A model generated the notes under the pieces. The model was given only the letters and a program-made list of their open reading frames with translations, was not told the DNA's origin and made no database searches. The translations under genes were made by a program, and so were the position numbers. Shown here piece after piece: positions 1 to 8,992 of a DNA stretch of 64,000 nt (position 1 is the first letter of the stretch; the number at the start of each line of letters is the position of its first letter). This stretch comes from Serratia proteamaculans (GTDB lineage Bacteria; Pseudomonadota; Gammaproteobacteria; Enterobacterales; Enterobacteriaceae). The stretch spans positions 558,001 through 622,000 of the forward strand of contig NZ_WBKI01000002.1 in the NCBI RefSeq assembly GCF_008830365.1, read 5' to 3'.

Positions 1-2
1 CT

Positions 3-56
3 AATGTGGGCTGGATGCCAGATGCAGCCTTCACCCTGTGGCAGTTGACCGCCTGA
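3..56 (+). CDS. 3' end of an unidentified gene (partial)
   Basis: An open frame enters from outside the window and ends at TGA 54-56. The visible 17 residues read NVGWMPDAAFTLWQLTA. Codon choice looks like the host's, and a strong hairpin follows 10 bases later, as expected after a real gene. In E. coli umpH/nagD lies upstream of asnB, but this C-terminus does not look like UmpH as I remember it. The product cannot be named from this fragment. Confidence 0.4.
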   Translation, partial: NVGWMPDAAFTLWQLTA

Positions 57-65
57 TAGTCTGCA

Positions 66-98
66 ATGAGTTGCCGGTAAAATTCTCCGGCAACTCAT
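66..98 (+). terminator. Hairpin after the partial gene
   Basis: A perfect 12-bp inverted repeat, ATGAGTTGCCGG / CCGGCAACTCAT, with a 9-nt loop lies just after the TGA at 54-56. The T-tract is poor, so it may act as an mRNA 3'-end hairpin rather than a textbook intrinsic terminator. The remainder up to asnB (about 250 bp) is leader and promoter DNA in which I see no gene. Confidence 0.55.
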
Positions 99-345
99 CT
101 ATTCGTCAAAAAATTACATATCCATCAATTTTAACCTCCATTAACTGAATATCCGCTAATATTTGACCTACCCCAAACAACTATTTTTCAGCGCAGCGCT
201 AAAATGCTTGCATCCCCTGCTGCTTTTGACGCATTTTCATAAACACAACGCAGCAAAACCGCGCCATCACTGATGAACCGGCCACGCTGCCTATAACAGC
301 AAAAACAACATCACAGTCTAAAAAAGTCGTTAGGAGAGTCGGTAT

Positions 346-2010
346 ATGTGTTCTATTTTCGGTGTGCTCGATCTGAAGTCTGATCCCGTTGAACTGCGTA
401 AGAAAGCGCTGGAGCTGTCCCGCCTGATGCGCCACCGCGGCCCGGATTGGTCCGGTGTTTACGCCAGCGATAAAGCCATTCTGGTGCATGAGCGCCTGTC
501 GATTGTCGACGTCAACAATGGTGCCCAACCGCTGTACAACGCTGCGCACACCCACGTCCTGGCGGTTAACGGTGAAATTTACAACCACCAGGCGCTGCGC
601 CAGCAGCTGAGCGATCGCTATGAGTTCCAGACCGGTTCCGACTGTGAAGTGATCCTGGCGCTGTATCAGGAAAAAGGTACCGACTTCCTCGACGATCTGC
701 AGGGCATGTTTGCCTTCGCTCTGTACGACTCAGAGAAAGACGCTTACCTGATTGGCCGCGACCATCTGGGTATTATCCCGCTGTACATGGGCCATGATGA
801 ATTCGGCAACCTGTATGTCGCTTCTGAAATGAAAGCGCTGGTGCCGGTTTGTCGCACCATTAAAGAATTCCCGGCTGGTAGCTACCTGTGGAGCCAGGAC
901 GGTGAGATCCGCGAATACTACCAGCGTGACTGGTTCGATTACGACGTGGTTAAAGACAACGTGACCGACGCCAACGCCCTGCGCAACGCGCTGGAAGACT
1001 CGGTAAAAAGCCACCTGATGTCCGACGTGCCTTACGGCGTGCTGCTGTCTGGCGGCCTGGACTCTTCGGTGATCTCCGCCATTACCAAAAAATACGCCGC
1101 ACGCCGTGTGGAAGATCAGGAACGCAGCGAAGCCTGGTGGCCACAATTGCACTCCTTCGCCGTCGGTCTGGAAGGTTCACCGGATCTTCGTGCCGCTCAG
1201 GAAGTGGCTAACCACCTGGGCACCGTGCACCATGAAATTCATTTCACCGTGCAGGAAGGCCTGGACGCCATTCGCGACGTGATTTATCACATCGAAACCT
1301 ATGACGTGACTACCATTCGCGCCTCTACCCCAATGTACCTGATGTCACGCAAGATCAAGGCGATGGGCATCAAGATGGTGTTGTCTGGTGAAGGGGCCGA
1401 CGAAGTGTTCGGCGGTTACCTGTACTTCCATAAGGCACCCGATGCCCGTGAGTTCCACGACGAAACCGTGCGTAAACTGCTGGCGCTGCATATGTTTGAC
1501 TGTGCGCGTGCCAACAAGGCGATGTCCGCCTGGGGTGTGGAAGCCCGCGTGCCGTTCCTGGATAAGAAATTCCTCGACGTGGCAATGCGTATCAACCCGA
1601 AAGACAAAATGTGCGGCAATGGAAAAATGGAAAAACATATCCTGCGTGAATGTTTTGAGTCCTACCTGCCAGCCAGCGTGGCCTGGCGCCAGAAAGAGCA
1701 GTTCTCTGACGGTGTTGGCTACAGCTGGATCGACACGCTGAAAGAAGTCGCTGCCAAGCAGATCAGCGATCAACAGCTCGAAACTGCACGTTTCCGTTTC
1801 CCGTACAACACGCCGAGCTCCAAAGAAGGCTACCTGTATCGCGAAATCTTCGAAGAGCTGTTCCCGCTGCCAAGCGCGGCTGAATGCGTGCCTGGTGGCC
1901 CGTCAGTGGCCTGCTCTTCAGCGAAAGCCATCGAATGGGATGAGTCATTCAAAAAGATGGACGATCCTTCTGGTCGTGCAGTCGGCGTTCACCAGTCCGC
2001 CTACAAATAA
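346..2010 (+). CDS. asnB: Asparagine synthetase B (glutamine-hydrolysing)
   Basis: This 554-residue cytoplasmic enzyme makes asparagine from aspartate, ATP and glutamine. The start is fixed by MCSIFG: Cys2, exposed after Met removal, is the glutaminase nucleophile, and TAGGAG lies upstream of the ATG. The N-terminal class II amidotransferase domain has RHRGPDWSG near residue 30 and the NGEIYNH region. The synthetase domain carries the ATP-pyrophosphatase loop SGGLDSS near residue 234 and SGEGADEVFGGY further on. The length equals that of E. coli AsnB. It is a single-gene unit, closed by a strong terminator and followed by tRNA genes as in E. coli. Confidence 0.98.
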   Translation: MCSIFGVLDLKSDPVELRKKALELSRLMRHRGPDWSGVYASDKAILVHERLSIVDVNNGAQPLYNAAHTHVLAVNGEIYNHQALRQQLSDRYEFQTGSDCEVILALYQEKGTDFLDDLQGMFAFALYDSEKDAYLIGRDHLGIIPLYMGHDEFGNLYVASEMKALVPVCRTIKEFPAGSYLWSQDGEIREYYQRDWFDYDVVKDNVTDANALRNALEDSVKSHLMSDVPYGVLLSGGLDSSVISAITKKYAARRVEDQERSEAWWPQLHSFAVGLEGSPDLRAAQEVANHLGTVHHEIHFTVQEGLDAIRDVIYHIETYDVTTIRASTPMYLMSRKIKAMGIKMVLSGEGADEVFGGYLYFHKAPDAREFHDETVRKLLALHMFDCARANKAMSAWGVEARVPFLDKKFLDVAMRINPKDKMCGNGKMEKHILRECFESYLPASVAWRQKEQFSDGVGYSWIDTLKEVAAKQISDQQLETARFRFPYNTPSSKEGYLYREIFEELFPLPSAAECVPGGPSVACSSAKAIEWDESFKKMDDPSGRAVGVHQSAYK

Positions 2011-2031
2011 GCGTCCTGCGTTTTATTCCCT

Positions 2032-2057
2032 GGGCGGGCCTTCGGGCCCGCCTTTTT
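2032..2057 (+). terminator. Intrinsic terminator of asnB
   Basis: GGCGGGCC-TTCG-GGCCCGCC followed by TTTTT: an 8-bp GC stem, a UUCG-type tetraloop and a U-tract, 22 nt after the asnB stop. Confidence 0.93.
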
Positions 2058-2162
2058 GTTGATGTTTTCAACCATTAATTGTCTGAATTGATGATTTTAT
2101 CGCCATAATGTTCACAACCCAGACAAACAACACATCCGGTCGCTTTTTCGGGAAAAAACTTG

Positions 2163-2191
2163 TTGACGCAAAACGGCCATATACGCATAAT
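2163..2191 (+). promoter_or_regulatory. Promoter of the tRNA operon
   Basis: TTGACG (-35) and CATAAT (-10, at 2186-2191) are separated by 17 bp and followed by a G+C-rich stretch (GCGCCCC). A GC-rich discriminator is characteristic of stringently controlled stable-RNA promoters. The first tRNA begins 39 nt after the -10 box. Confidence 0.85.
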
Positions 2192-2230
2192 GCGCCCCGC
2201 AACGCCGATGAAGGTTGCGCGAAAAAAGAT

Positions 2231-2307
2231 GGCTACGTAGCTCAGCTGGTTAGAGCACATCACTCATAATGATGGGGTCACAGGTTCAAATCCCGTCGTA
2301 GCCACCA
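2231..2307 (+). tRNA. metT: tRNA-Met (CAT)
   Basis: A 77-nt cloverleaf with anticodon CAT in CACTCATAATG and an encoded CCA end. The acceptor begins GGCTACG, the elongator-type tRNA-Met, not the CGCGGGG of the initiator. It is first in the cluster, as metT is in E. coli, and appears identical to the copy at 2664-2740. Confidence 0.96.
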
Positions 2308-2315
2308 TCTTTTTT

Positions 2316-2400
2316 GCGGGAGTGGCGAAATTGGTAGACGCACTAGATTTAGGTTCTAGCGCCGCAAGGTGTGCGAGTTCAAGTCTCGCCTCCCGCACCA
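2316..2400 (+). tRNA. leuW: tRNA-Leu (TAG)
   Basis: An 85-nt class II tRNA with a long variable arm. The anticodon stem-loop CTAGATTTAGGTTCTAG gives TAG, and CCA is encoded. It lies 8 nt after metT, the same order as E. coli metT-leuW. Confidence 0.96.
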
Positions 2401-2429
2401 TTTCTTTTCATCGAGTTGCAGGCATCAGA

Positions 2430-2504
2430 TGGGGTATCGCCAAGCGGTAAGGCACTGGTTTTTGATACCAGCATTCCCTGGTTCGAATCCAGGTACCCCA
2501 GCCA
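2430..2504 (+). tRNA. glnU: tRNA-Gln (TTG), first copy
   Basis: A 75-nt tRNA starting TGGGGTATCGCC, with anticodon loop TTTTTGATA (TTG) and an encoded CCA. Third in the operon, corresponding to E. coli glnU. Confidence 0.96.
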
Positions 2505-2551
2505 TTTTTTAAATGGTTTGATGCAGTAAGAAGAAGTTGAAAATTTGTTGA

Positions 2552-2626
2552 TGGGGTATCGCCAAGCGGTAAGGCACTGGTTTTTGATACCAGCATTCCC
2601 TGGTTCGAATCCAGGTACCCCAGCCA
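2552..2626 (+). tRNA. glnW: tRNA-Gln (TTG), second copy
   Basis: Appears identical over 75 nt to the preceding tRNA-Gln(TTG). The 47-nt spacer between the copies is unrelated, so only the mature tRNA is duplicated. Corresponds to E. coli glnW. Confidence 0.96.
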
Positions 2627-2663
2627 TCAACACTATTGACTTTTAAAGTAAAATATCGAAAAT

Positions 2664-2740
2664 GGCTACGTAGCTCAGCTGGTTAGAGCACATCACTCAT
2701 AATGATGGGGTCACAGGTTCAAATCCCGTCGTAGCCACCA
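2664..2740 (+). tRNA. metU: tRNA-Met (CAT), second copy
   Basis: The second elongator tRNA-Met of the cluster, 77 nt, apparently identical to 2231-2307. Corresponds to E. coli metU. Confidence 0.96.
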
Positions 2741-2759
2741 TATTTTACTGTTTTACAAT

Positions 2760-2834
2760 TGGGGTGTCGCCAAGCGGTAAGGCTCTGGTTTCTGATACCA
2801 GCATACCCAGGTTCGAATCCTGGCACCCCAGCCA
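2760..2834 (+). tRNA. glnV: tRNA-Gln (CTG)
   Basis: A 75-nt tRNA with anticodon CTG (TTTCTGATA), decoding CAG, and an encoded CCA. It is the last member here; E. coli has a further tRNA-Gln(CTG), glnX, which is absent from this window. Confidence 0.96.
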
Positions 2835-2841
2835 CATTTAG

Positions 2842-2866
2842 AAAAGCCCGCTTCGGCGGGCTTTTT
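2842..2866. terminator. Bidirectional terminator between the tRNA operon and ubiF
   Basis: AAAAGCCCGC-TTCG-GCGGGCTTTTT: a 7-bp GC stem with an A-run before and a T-run after. It can end the tRNA transcript on the + strand and the converging ubiF transcript on the - strand. Confidence 0.93.
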
Positions 2867-2937
2867 GCTGTCTGGCGTTCAGGTAAAATACGGGTTGATG
2901 AAGGCGCCGTACCCGACGCCCTATCCCGAATCCGCTG

Positions 2938-4119
2938 CTACAACCCCAGTGCGTACTTCAACGCATGTTCCTTTAGCTTGCCCGCCCGTTGGGCCGCCAT
3001 CAACGCAAGATTGCGTGCCACGCTTAACGGTGCCAAATTATTGCTAAAGGCAGTGTAAAACAGGTCCATGCCGCTTTGCATCAGCAGGTTATCGGTACGG
3101 CGACGACGCTGATAACGCATCAGCACCGCTTCACTGCTCCAGTCCTCGCCCCGTTCCCGCGCCTCACTCAAAACCGCCAGCAAGGCGTCCACATCGCGAT
3201 ATCCCAGGTTCACGCCCTGCCCGGCTAACGGATTAATGGTGTGCGCCGCGTCACCGAGCAACGCCAGCCCTGGTAACACATAGCGCTGTGCGTGGCGACG
3301 CGCCAGCGGGAAAGATCCGGCAGCGTGCATTTTCACCGCCCCCAGACGAGCAGGAAACGCCTCAGCGATTTCTCGCTCAAGCTGTGCCGGCGGCATCGCC
3401 TGTAACTGACGGATACGCTGCGGGCTGTCATACCACACCAGTGAAGCCCACTGATCGTACAGCGGCAGGAAAGCACGCGGTCCGGAAGGGAAGAACTGCT
3501 GCCAGGTCACATCCTGCTGCGGCGCACCGGTCTCGACGGTGATCAGCATGCAGGACTGGCGGTACTGCCAACCGCTGGTGCCGATGGCCGCCAGATTACG
3601 CACCTGCGAGTTGGCACCGTCAGCCCCAACCACCAGACGCGCCTGTAGCGTCTCAGAAGAGTCCAGTGTCACTTGCCAATGGTCATCGTTACGTTGCAGC
3701 GAACGCAGCCTGGCGGGGCAGTTGAGCGTCAGATTGTCGCACTGCTCGAGTTGCTGCCACAGCGCCAGTTGCAAAATGCGGTTTTCCACCATAAAACCCA
3801 GTTCCGGCAGGCCGAGCGAAGCGGCGTCAAACGCCACCCGTGCCGATGCCCACTCCCAGGTTTCCAACCGGCGATAGGGTGCGGTGCGCATCGCTTGCAC
3901 CGCCGACCAGGCACCGAGCTGTTTGAGCAACCCGACCGAAGTGCAGCCAATCGCGGAAATACGCAAGTCCGGCGGGCTTTGCGCATCAAACGCCTGTGGT
4001 GCCTGATGTTCCAGTAAGGCCACCGACCAACCGGCCTGCGCCAGCCCCAACGCAGCGGCCGCGCCAACCATGCCACCGCCTACCACCACCGCGTCATACC
4101 GTTTTTGAGAAGTGTTCAT
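2938..4119 (-). CDS. ubiF: 2-octaprenyl-3-methyl-6-methoxy-1,4-benzoquinol hydroxylase
   Basis: A flavoprotein monooxygenase of ubiquinone biosynthesis, in the UbiH/UbiF/VisC family. I start it at MNTSQKRYDAVVVGGG (ATG at 4119, 393 residues), because the FAD-binding GGGMVG motif must lie close to the N-terminus; E. coli UbiF is 391 residues. An in-frame ATG at 4179 would add 20 residues without a fold. Other landmarks are GADGANSQVR (NADH/FAD motif) mid-protein and GDAAHTINPLAGQG near residue 290, the FAD ribityl-binding motif. The C-terminus ALKYALGL matches E. coli. Convergent with the tRNA operon and divergent from miaB. Confidence 0.97.
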   Translation of the reverse strand: MNTSQKRYDAVVVGGGMVGAAAALGLAQAGWSVALLEHQAPQAFDAQSPPDLRISAIGCTSVGLLKQLGAWSAVQAMRTAPYRRLETWEWASARVAFDAASLGLPELGFMVENRILQLALWQQLEQCDNLTLNCPARLRSLQRNDDHWQVTLDSSETLQARLVVGADGANSQVRNLAAIGTSGWQYRQSCMLITVETGAPQQDVTWQQFFPSGPRAFLPLYDQWASLVWYDSPQRIRQLQAMPPAQLEREIAEAFPARLGAVKMHAAGSFPLARRHAQRYVLPGLALLGDAAHTINPLAGQGVNLGYRDVDALLAVLSEARERGEDWSSEAVLMRYQRRRRTDNLLMQSGMDLFYTAFSNNLAPLSVARNLALMAAQRAGKLKEHALKYALGL

Positions 4120-4318
4120 ATTGTTGGCTATTTTTTCTTGGTTAATTATCGCCATCCCCACCGGCATGGCGTTTGGCATCAGTGTAACGGATTTTTAATT
4201 TGGCTTCAGGTCGCATGCCGTTTTCCCCGCGCTGGTCACAACGGCGTCAAATGTTTACAATAGCGCCCTGCATGTCGCGTATCGCAACTTTCGCTCCGCA
4301 CTGAGTAATGGCAAGTCA

Positions 4319-5755
4319 ATGACCAAAAAACTACATATCAAAACCTGGGGCTGCCAGATGAATGAATATGATTCATCAAAAATGGCGGACTTACTGGGAA
4401 GCACGCACGGTTACCAATGGACCGACAACGCTGAAGAAGCCGACGTGCTGCTGCTGAATACCTGCTCGATCCGCGAGAAAGCGCAGGAAAAGGTTTTCGC
4501 CATGTTAGGGCGCTGGAAACTGCTGAAAGAAAAGAACCCGGCGTTGATTATCGGCGTGGGGGGCTGTGTTGCCTCGCAGGAAGGCGAACACATTCGCAGC
4601 CGTGCGCCCTGCGTCGACGTGGTGTTTGGGCCGCAAACCCTGCATCGCCTGCCGGAAATGCTCAACCACGTGCAGGGCACCCGCAGCCCGATCGTCGACA
4701 TCAGCTTCCCGGAGATCGAAAAGTTCGACCGCCTGCCGGAACCCCGTGCAGAAGGCCCGACCGCCTTTGTCTCCATCATGGAAGGCTGCAACAAATACTG
4801 TACCTTCTGCGTGGTGCCTTATACCCGCGGAGAAGAAGTCAGCCGCCCAAGCGACGACGTGCTGTTTGAAGTCGCCCAACTGGCGGCGCAAGGCGTGCGT
4901 GAAGTCAACCTGCTCGGCCAGAACGTCAATGCCTATCGCGGGGCAACCTACGACGGCGGCATCTGCTCCTTTGCCGAGTTGTTGCGTCTGGTGGCGGCCA
5001 TTGACGGCATCGACCGCATCCGCTACACCACCAGCCATCCGATTGAATTCACCGACGATATTATTGCGGTATACGAAGACACGCCGGAGTTGGTCAGCTT
5101 CCTGCATCTGCCGGTACAGAGCGGTTCAGACCGCATACTGACCATGATGAAGCGCGCGCACACCGCACTGGAATACAAAGCGATCATTCGCAAACTGCGC
5201 AAGGCGCGGCCGGACATCCAGCTCAGCTCTGATTTTATTATCGGCTTCCCGGGGGAAACCCAGGCCGACTTCGAACAGACCATGAACCTGATTGCCGAGA
5301 TTAACTTCGACACCAGCTTCAGCTTTATCTACTCGTCGCGCCCTGGCACCCCTGCGGCCGATATGGTGGACGACGTCAGCGAAGACGAAAAGAAACAGCG
5401 CCTGTATATCCTGCAGGATCGCATCAACCAGCAGGTGCTGCAGTTCAGTCGCCGGATGCTCGGCACCGTACAGCGCATTCTGGTGGAAGGCACCTCACGT
5501 AAAAGCGTGATGGAGCTGGCGGGCCGTACCGCCTGTAACCGCATGGTCAACTTTGAAGGCACCCCGGATATGATCGGCCAGTTCGTTGATGTGGAAATCA
5601 CCGAAATCTTGACCAATTCACTGCGTGGCGCAGTGGTGCGTACCGAACAGCAGATGGACCTGCGCGTACATGAATCCCCGCAGTCGGTGATTGCCCGTAC
5701 CCGCAAAGAGAATGCGCTGGGTGTCGGCATTTACCAGCCCTCCCTGCATACTTGA
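4319..5755 (+). CDS. miaB: tRNA-2-methylthio-N6-dimethylallyladenosine synthase
   Basis: A radical-SAM methylthiotransferase that converts i6A37 to ms2i6A37 in tRNAs reading U-initial codons. Its 478 residues comprise an N-terminal UPF0004 domain with three cluster cysteines ([23 protein letters not shown]), the radical-SAM motif CNKYCTFC at about 157-164, and a C-terminal TRAM domain. The extreme C-terminus is YQPSLHT, four residues beyond the YQP end of E. coli MiaB; those codons and the stop lie inside an ERIC-type repeat. Monocistronic and divergent from ubiF. Confidence 0.98.
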   Translation: MTKKLHIKTWGCQMNEYDSSKMADLLGSTHGYQWTDNAEEADVLLLNTCSIREKAQEKVFAMLGRWKLLKEKNPALIIGVGGCVASQEGEHIRSRAPCVDVVFGPQTLHRLPEMLNHVQGTRSPIVDISFPEIEKFDRLPEPRAEGPTAFVSIMEGCNKYCTFCVVPYTRGEEVSRPSDDVLFEVAQLAAQGVREVNLLGQNVNAYRGATYDGGICSFAELLRLVAAIDGIDRIRYTTSHPIEFTDDIIAVYEDTPELVSFLHLPVQSGSDRILTMMKRAHTALEYKAIIRKLRKARPDIQLSSDFIIGFPGETQADFEQTMNLIAEINFDTSFSFIYSSRPGTPAADMVDDVSEDEKKQRLYILQDRINQQVLQFSRRMLGTVQRILVEGTSRKSVMELAGRTACNRMVNFEGTPDMIGQFVDVEITEILTNSLRGAVVRTEQQMDLRVHESPQSVIARTRKENALGVGIYQPSLHT

Positions 5756-5852
5756 AGCTGCATCTGTGTTGGCCCCCCAGTCACTTAGTTTACTAAGCTC
5801 CTGGGGACTTACGTTCTTGCCGCCTTGATGCAACTCCAATTATTTTGGGATG
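5732..5852 (+). repeat. ERIC/IRU element overlapping the 3' end of miaB
   Basis: It contains the ERIC core CCCCAGTCACTT...AAGCTCCTGGGG, the inverted CCCCAG/CTGGGG block conserved in enterobacterial repetitive intergenic consensus elements. Flanking arms (CTTGAAGCTGCAT on the left, GATGCAACTC on the right) align with the full-length copy at 41557-41683 in reverse. The outer ends are eroded compared with that copy. Boundaries are approximate. Its left arm supplies the last miaB codons and stop. Confidence 0.8.
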
Positions 5853-5946
5853 ACATCTAGCACAAAAACATTTATTTCTCCGCCGGGCGCTTGCATCCGG
5901 CAATTTTCTTTTTTTTATTTTTTTGATGATTAAGAGGCGACATAGC

Positions 5947-6282
5947 ATGCAACTCCCACACTGCCCGAAGTGCAATTCCGAATACACCTATCAGGACAAC
6001 AACCTGTTTATCTGCCCTGAGTGCGCCCATGAGTGGAGCGACAGCGCCCCGGCAGAAGACAACGATGCCCTGATTGTCAAAGATGCCAACGGCAACCTGC
6101 TGGCCGACGGCGACGCCGTGACCGTAGTGAAAGATCTGAAGGTCAAAGGCAGCTCTTCGATGCTGAAAATTGGCACCAAGGTGAAGAACATCCGTCTGGT
6201 GGAAGGCGACCACAACATCGACTGCAAGATCGATGGCTTTGGCCAAATGAAGCTGAAATCTGAGTTCGTGAAAAAGAACTGA
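5947..6282 (+). CDS. yjdM: YjdM/PhnA-type zinc-ribbon protein
   Basis: 111 residues, nearly the same as E. coli YjdM (formerly PhnA). The start at [15 protein letters not shown] is chosen because the family begins just before the first zinc knuckle and GAGGCG lies upstream; an ATG at 5923 would add eight basic residues. CPKC at about 6-9 and CPEC at about 26-29 form a zinc ribbon, followed by the SH3-like YjdM domain with [13 protein letters not shown] and [18 protein letters not shown]. Function is not established; despite the old name it is not the phosphonoacetate hydrolase. In E. coli it lies by the phn operon, so its position beside miaB is a rearrangement. Own terminator at 6310. Confidence 0.93.
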   Translation: MQLPHCPKCNSEYTYQDNNLFICPECAHEWSDSAPAEDNDALIVKDANGNLLADGDAVTVVKDLKVKGSSSMLKIGTKVKNIRLVEGDHNIDCKIDGFGQMKLKSEFVKKN

Positions 6283-6309
6283 TCCCCGGCTCCTATTCTC
6301 AAGTCAGTA

Positions 6310-6333
6310 CGCGGCTGTTTTGGCCGCGTTTTT
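6310..6333 (+). terminator. Terminator after yjdM
   Basis: CGCGGC-TGTTTTG-GCCGCG followed by TTTTT, 27 nt after the yjdM stop: a typical intrinsic terminator. Confidence 0.88.
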
Positions 6334-6497
6334 CCTCTGCCGCCCCTTGAATTACACCGTCGGCGCACAGATAGATCATGGGTAAACTTGCGCCCGTGCT
6401 TCGCACCATGAATAATTCAAGGTAGAGAACCTCAGGGCTTGCCCTGAATGCGCGTACCGAAAATCAACCAGGCCCGATATGAGCCTTGAGGAATAGT

Positions 6498-7553
6498 TTG
6501 AACGTCGCAACACAAGAAATTTTGTTAGAGCCGGCAGACAATCAGCGATTGCTCAGCCTGTGCGGCCCGTTTGATGACAATATCAAACAACTCGAACGTC
6601 GGTTGGGCATTGAGATTAACCGTCGTGACAATCGCTTTAAGCTGGTTGGCAAGAACCTGTGCGTGGTAGCCGCCGCCGATATTCTGCGCCACCTGTATGT
6701 GGACACTTCCCCCATTCGCGGCGTGATCCCGGATATCGATCCGGAACAGATCCATCTGGCGATCAAAGAAAGCCGGGTGCTGGAACAGGTTGCCGACAGC
6801 GTGCCGGATTACGGCAAAGCGGTCACCATAAAAACCAAACGCGGCATGGTGAAACCACGGACGCCAAACCAGGCGCAGTACATCGCCCATATTCTCGACC
6901 ATGATATTACCTTCGGCATTGGCCCGGCCGGTACCGGCAAGACCTACCTGGCGGTTGCCGCTGCGGTAGACGCGCTGGAACGCCAGGACGTGCGCCGCAT
7001 TATGCTGACCCGTCCAGCGGTCGAAGCCGGTGAGAAACTGGGCTTCCTGCCGGGGGATCTGAGCCAGAAGGTCGATCCTTATCTGCGCCCGCTGTACGAC
7101 GCCCTGTTTGAAATGCTGGGCTTCGAGCGCGTGGAGAAGTTGATTGAACGTAACGTGATTGAAGTTGCGCCGCTGGCCTATATGCGTGGTCGCACCCTGA
7201 ACGACGCGTTTATCATCCTTGATGAAAGCCAGAACACCACCATCGAACAGATGAAGATGTTCCTGACACGCATCGGCTTTAACTCAAAGGCGGTGATTAC
7301 CGGTGACGTGACGCAGATAGACCTGCCGCGCAACCAAAAATCCGGCCTGCGTCACGCGATAGAAGTGCTGTCGGACGTCGAAGAACTGAGCTTCAACTTC
7401 TTCCATAGCGAAGATGTGGTGCGTCATCCGGTGGTCGCCCGCGTGGTAATCGCCTATGAAGCCTGGGAAGCCGCCGAACAAAAGCGCAAAGATGCCATTG
7501 CCGAACAACGTCAACGTGAGGCGACCCTCGCCTCCGAGCAGGAGACACGATGA
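6498..7553 (+). CDS. ybeZ: PhoH-like ATPase
   Basis: A PhoH-family P-loop ATPase, 351 residues, partner of YbeY in RNA metabolism. I choose the TTG at 6498 (protein [15 protein letters not shown]): GAGG lies 6 nt upstream and the length then matches E. coli YbeZ. A TTG at 6486 is also in frame but has no ribosome-binding site. Walker A GPAGTGKT sits near residue 143 and Walker [10 protein letters not shown] near 237; the C-terminal tail is charged. Its last codons overlap ybeY (ATGA), and ybeZ-ybeY-corC-lnt reads as one operon, as in E. coli. Confidence 0.96.
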   Translation: MNVATQEILLEPADNQRLLSLCGPFDDNIKQLERRLGIEINRRDNRFKLVGKNLCVVAAADILRHLYVDTSPIRGVIPDIDPEQIHLAIKESRVLEQVADSVPDYGKAVTIKTKRGMVKPRTPNQAQYIAHILDHDITFGIGPAGTGKTYLAVAAAVDALERQDVRRIMLTRPAVEAGEKLGFLPGDLSQKVDPYLRPLYDALFEMLGFERVEKLIERNVIEVAPLAYMRGRTLNDAFIILDESQNTTIEQMKMFLTRIGFNSKAVITGDVTQIDLPRNQKSGLRHAIEVLSDVEELSFNFFHSEDVVRHPVVARVVIAYEAWEAAEQKRKDAIAEQRQREATLASEQETR

Positions 7554-8032
7554 GTCAGGTTATTTTGGATCTGCAGCTGGCCTGTGCAGACAACAGCGGC
7601 TTGCCGGACGAAGCCACCTTCCAGCACTGGCTGGAAGGCGTGCTGCCGCGGTTTCAGGAAGAGGCCGAGGTGACCATTCGCCTGGTGGACGAGGCCGAAA
7701 GCAACGAACTGAACCTGACCTATCGTGGCATGGACAAACCGACCAACGTGCTGTCATTCCCCTTCGAAGCCCCTCCGGGCATCGAGCTGCCGCTGCTGGG
7801 CGATTTGGTTATCTGTCGGCAGGTGGTTGAGCGTGAAGCCGTTGAGCAAGGCAAGGCGCTGGAGGCCCACTGGGCGCATATGGTTGTTCACGGCAGCCTT
7901 CATCTGCTAGGGTATGACCACATCGAAGACGATGAAGCCGAAGAAATGGAGTCTTTGGAAACCGAAATCATGCACGGACTGGGTTACCCGGACCCGTACC
8001 TGGCGGAAAAAGCCCCCTCTGACGTCAGCTGA
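7550..8032 (+). CDS. ybeY: Endoribonuclease YbeY
   Basis: A 160-residue zinc-dependent single-strand endoribonuclease (UPF0054) needed for 16S rRNA 3'-end maturation and 70S quality control. The signature [11 protein letters not shown] is at about 114-124; its three histidines bind the metal. The ATG overlaps the ybeZ stop by four bases, so the two are translationally coupled. A GC hairpin (8040-8060, ACAGCCCC/GGGGCTGT) without a T-tract follows and may mark a processing or attenuation point before corC. Confidence 0.97.
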   Translation: MSQVILDLQLACADNSGLPDEATFQHWLEGVLPRFQEEAEVTIRLVDEAESNELNLTYRGMDKPTNVLSFPFEAPPGIELPLLGDLVICRQVVEREAVEQGKALEAHWAHMVVHGSLHLLGYDHIEDDEAEEMESLETEIMHGLGYPDPYLAEKAPSDVS

Positions 8033-8106
8033 TTTCCCCACAGCCCCTGTATGGGGCTGTCGCTGACTCCCCTAACTCTGACATGAGTGATATTAACTAA
8101 AACGCC

Positions 8107-8985
8107 ATGAGCGACGACCATTCACAAAGCAATGACAGCCCCAGTCCCAAGAAGGGGTTCTTTACTCTTATCCTTAACCAGCTGTTCCACGGCGAACCTA
8201 AAAACCGTGGCGATCTGGTAGAGCTGATCCGTGATTCCGAGCAAAACGACCTGATCGATCCCGATACCCGAGACATGCTGGAAGGCGTGATGGATATCGC
8301 CGAACAGCGCGTGCGCGACATCATGATCCCGCGCTCCCAGATGGTGACGCTCAAGCGTAACCAAACGCTGGAAGAGTGCCTGGACGTGATTATCGAATCC
8401 GCCCACTCGCGCTTCCCGGTGATCAGCGAAGATAAAGATCACATCGAAGGCATTCTGATGGCCAAGGATCTGCTGCCGTTTATGCGCGCGGAGTCCGAGG
8501 AATTCAGCATCGACAAGGTGCTGCGCACCGCAGTGGTGGTGCCGGAAAGCAAGCGGGTCGACCGGATGCTGAAGGAGTTCCGCTCCCAGCGTTATCACAT
8601 GGCGATTGTCATTGACGAATTCGGCGGTGTGTCCGGCCTGGTCACCATCGAAGACATTCTGGAACTGATAGTCGGCGAAATTGAAGATGAGTATGACGAC
8701 GAGGACGATCTGGATATCCGCCAGCTCAGCCGTCATATGTATACCGTGCGCGCGCTGGCACCGATTGAAGACTTCAACGAAGCCTTCGGCACCCACTTCA
8801 GCGACGACGAGGTCGACACCATCGGTGGCCTGGTCATGCAAGCCTTCGGTCACCTGCCAGCACGTGGGGAAACCATTGAAATCGAAGGTTACTTATTTAA
8901 AGTTGCGATGGCCGACAGTCGACGTATCATCCAGGTTCATGTAAAAATTCCGGACGATTCTCCGCAACCGAAACTGGAAGAATAA
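8107..8985 (+). CDS. corC: CorC/YbeX CBS-domain protein
   Basis: 292 residues, the same length as E. coli CorC/YbeX. After a polar N-terminus it has two CBS domains (about 70-190; [12 protein letters not shown] begins the first and [18 protein letters not shown] lies in the second). An acidic linker EDEYDDEDD follows, then the CorC_HlyC transporter-associated domain ([19 protein letters not shown]). Classically linked to Mg/Co efflux with CorA; recent E. coli work links YbeX to ribosome and RNA metabolism, which fits its operon partners. No membrane segments, so it is cytosolic. Lnt starts 7 nt after the stop. Confidence 0.96.
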   Translation: MSDDHSQSNDSPSPKKGFFTLILNQLFHGEPKNRGDLVELIRDSEQNDLIDPDTRDMLEGVMDIAEQRVRDIMIPRSQMVTLKRNQTLEECLDVIIESAHSRFPVISEDKDHIEGILMAKDLLPFMRAESEEFSIDKVLRTAVVVPESKRVDRMLKEFRSQRYHMAIVIDEFGGVSGLVTIEDILELIVGEIEDEYDDEDDLDIRQLSRHMYTVRALAPIEDFNEAFGTHFSDDEVDTIGGLVMQAFGHLPARGETIEIEGYLFKVAMADSRRIIQVHVKIPDDSPQPKLEE

Positions 8986-8992
8986 ATCGAAC

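Noticed and set aside
2430-2834. Repeated 75-77 bp blocks resembling a repeat array
   Set aside because: They are tandem tRNA-Gln and tRNA-Met genes with encoded CCA, not a CRISPR or satellite. No CRISPR array was found anywhere in the window.
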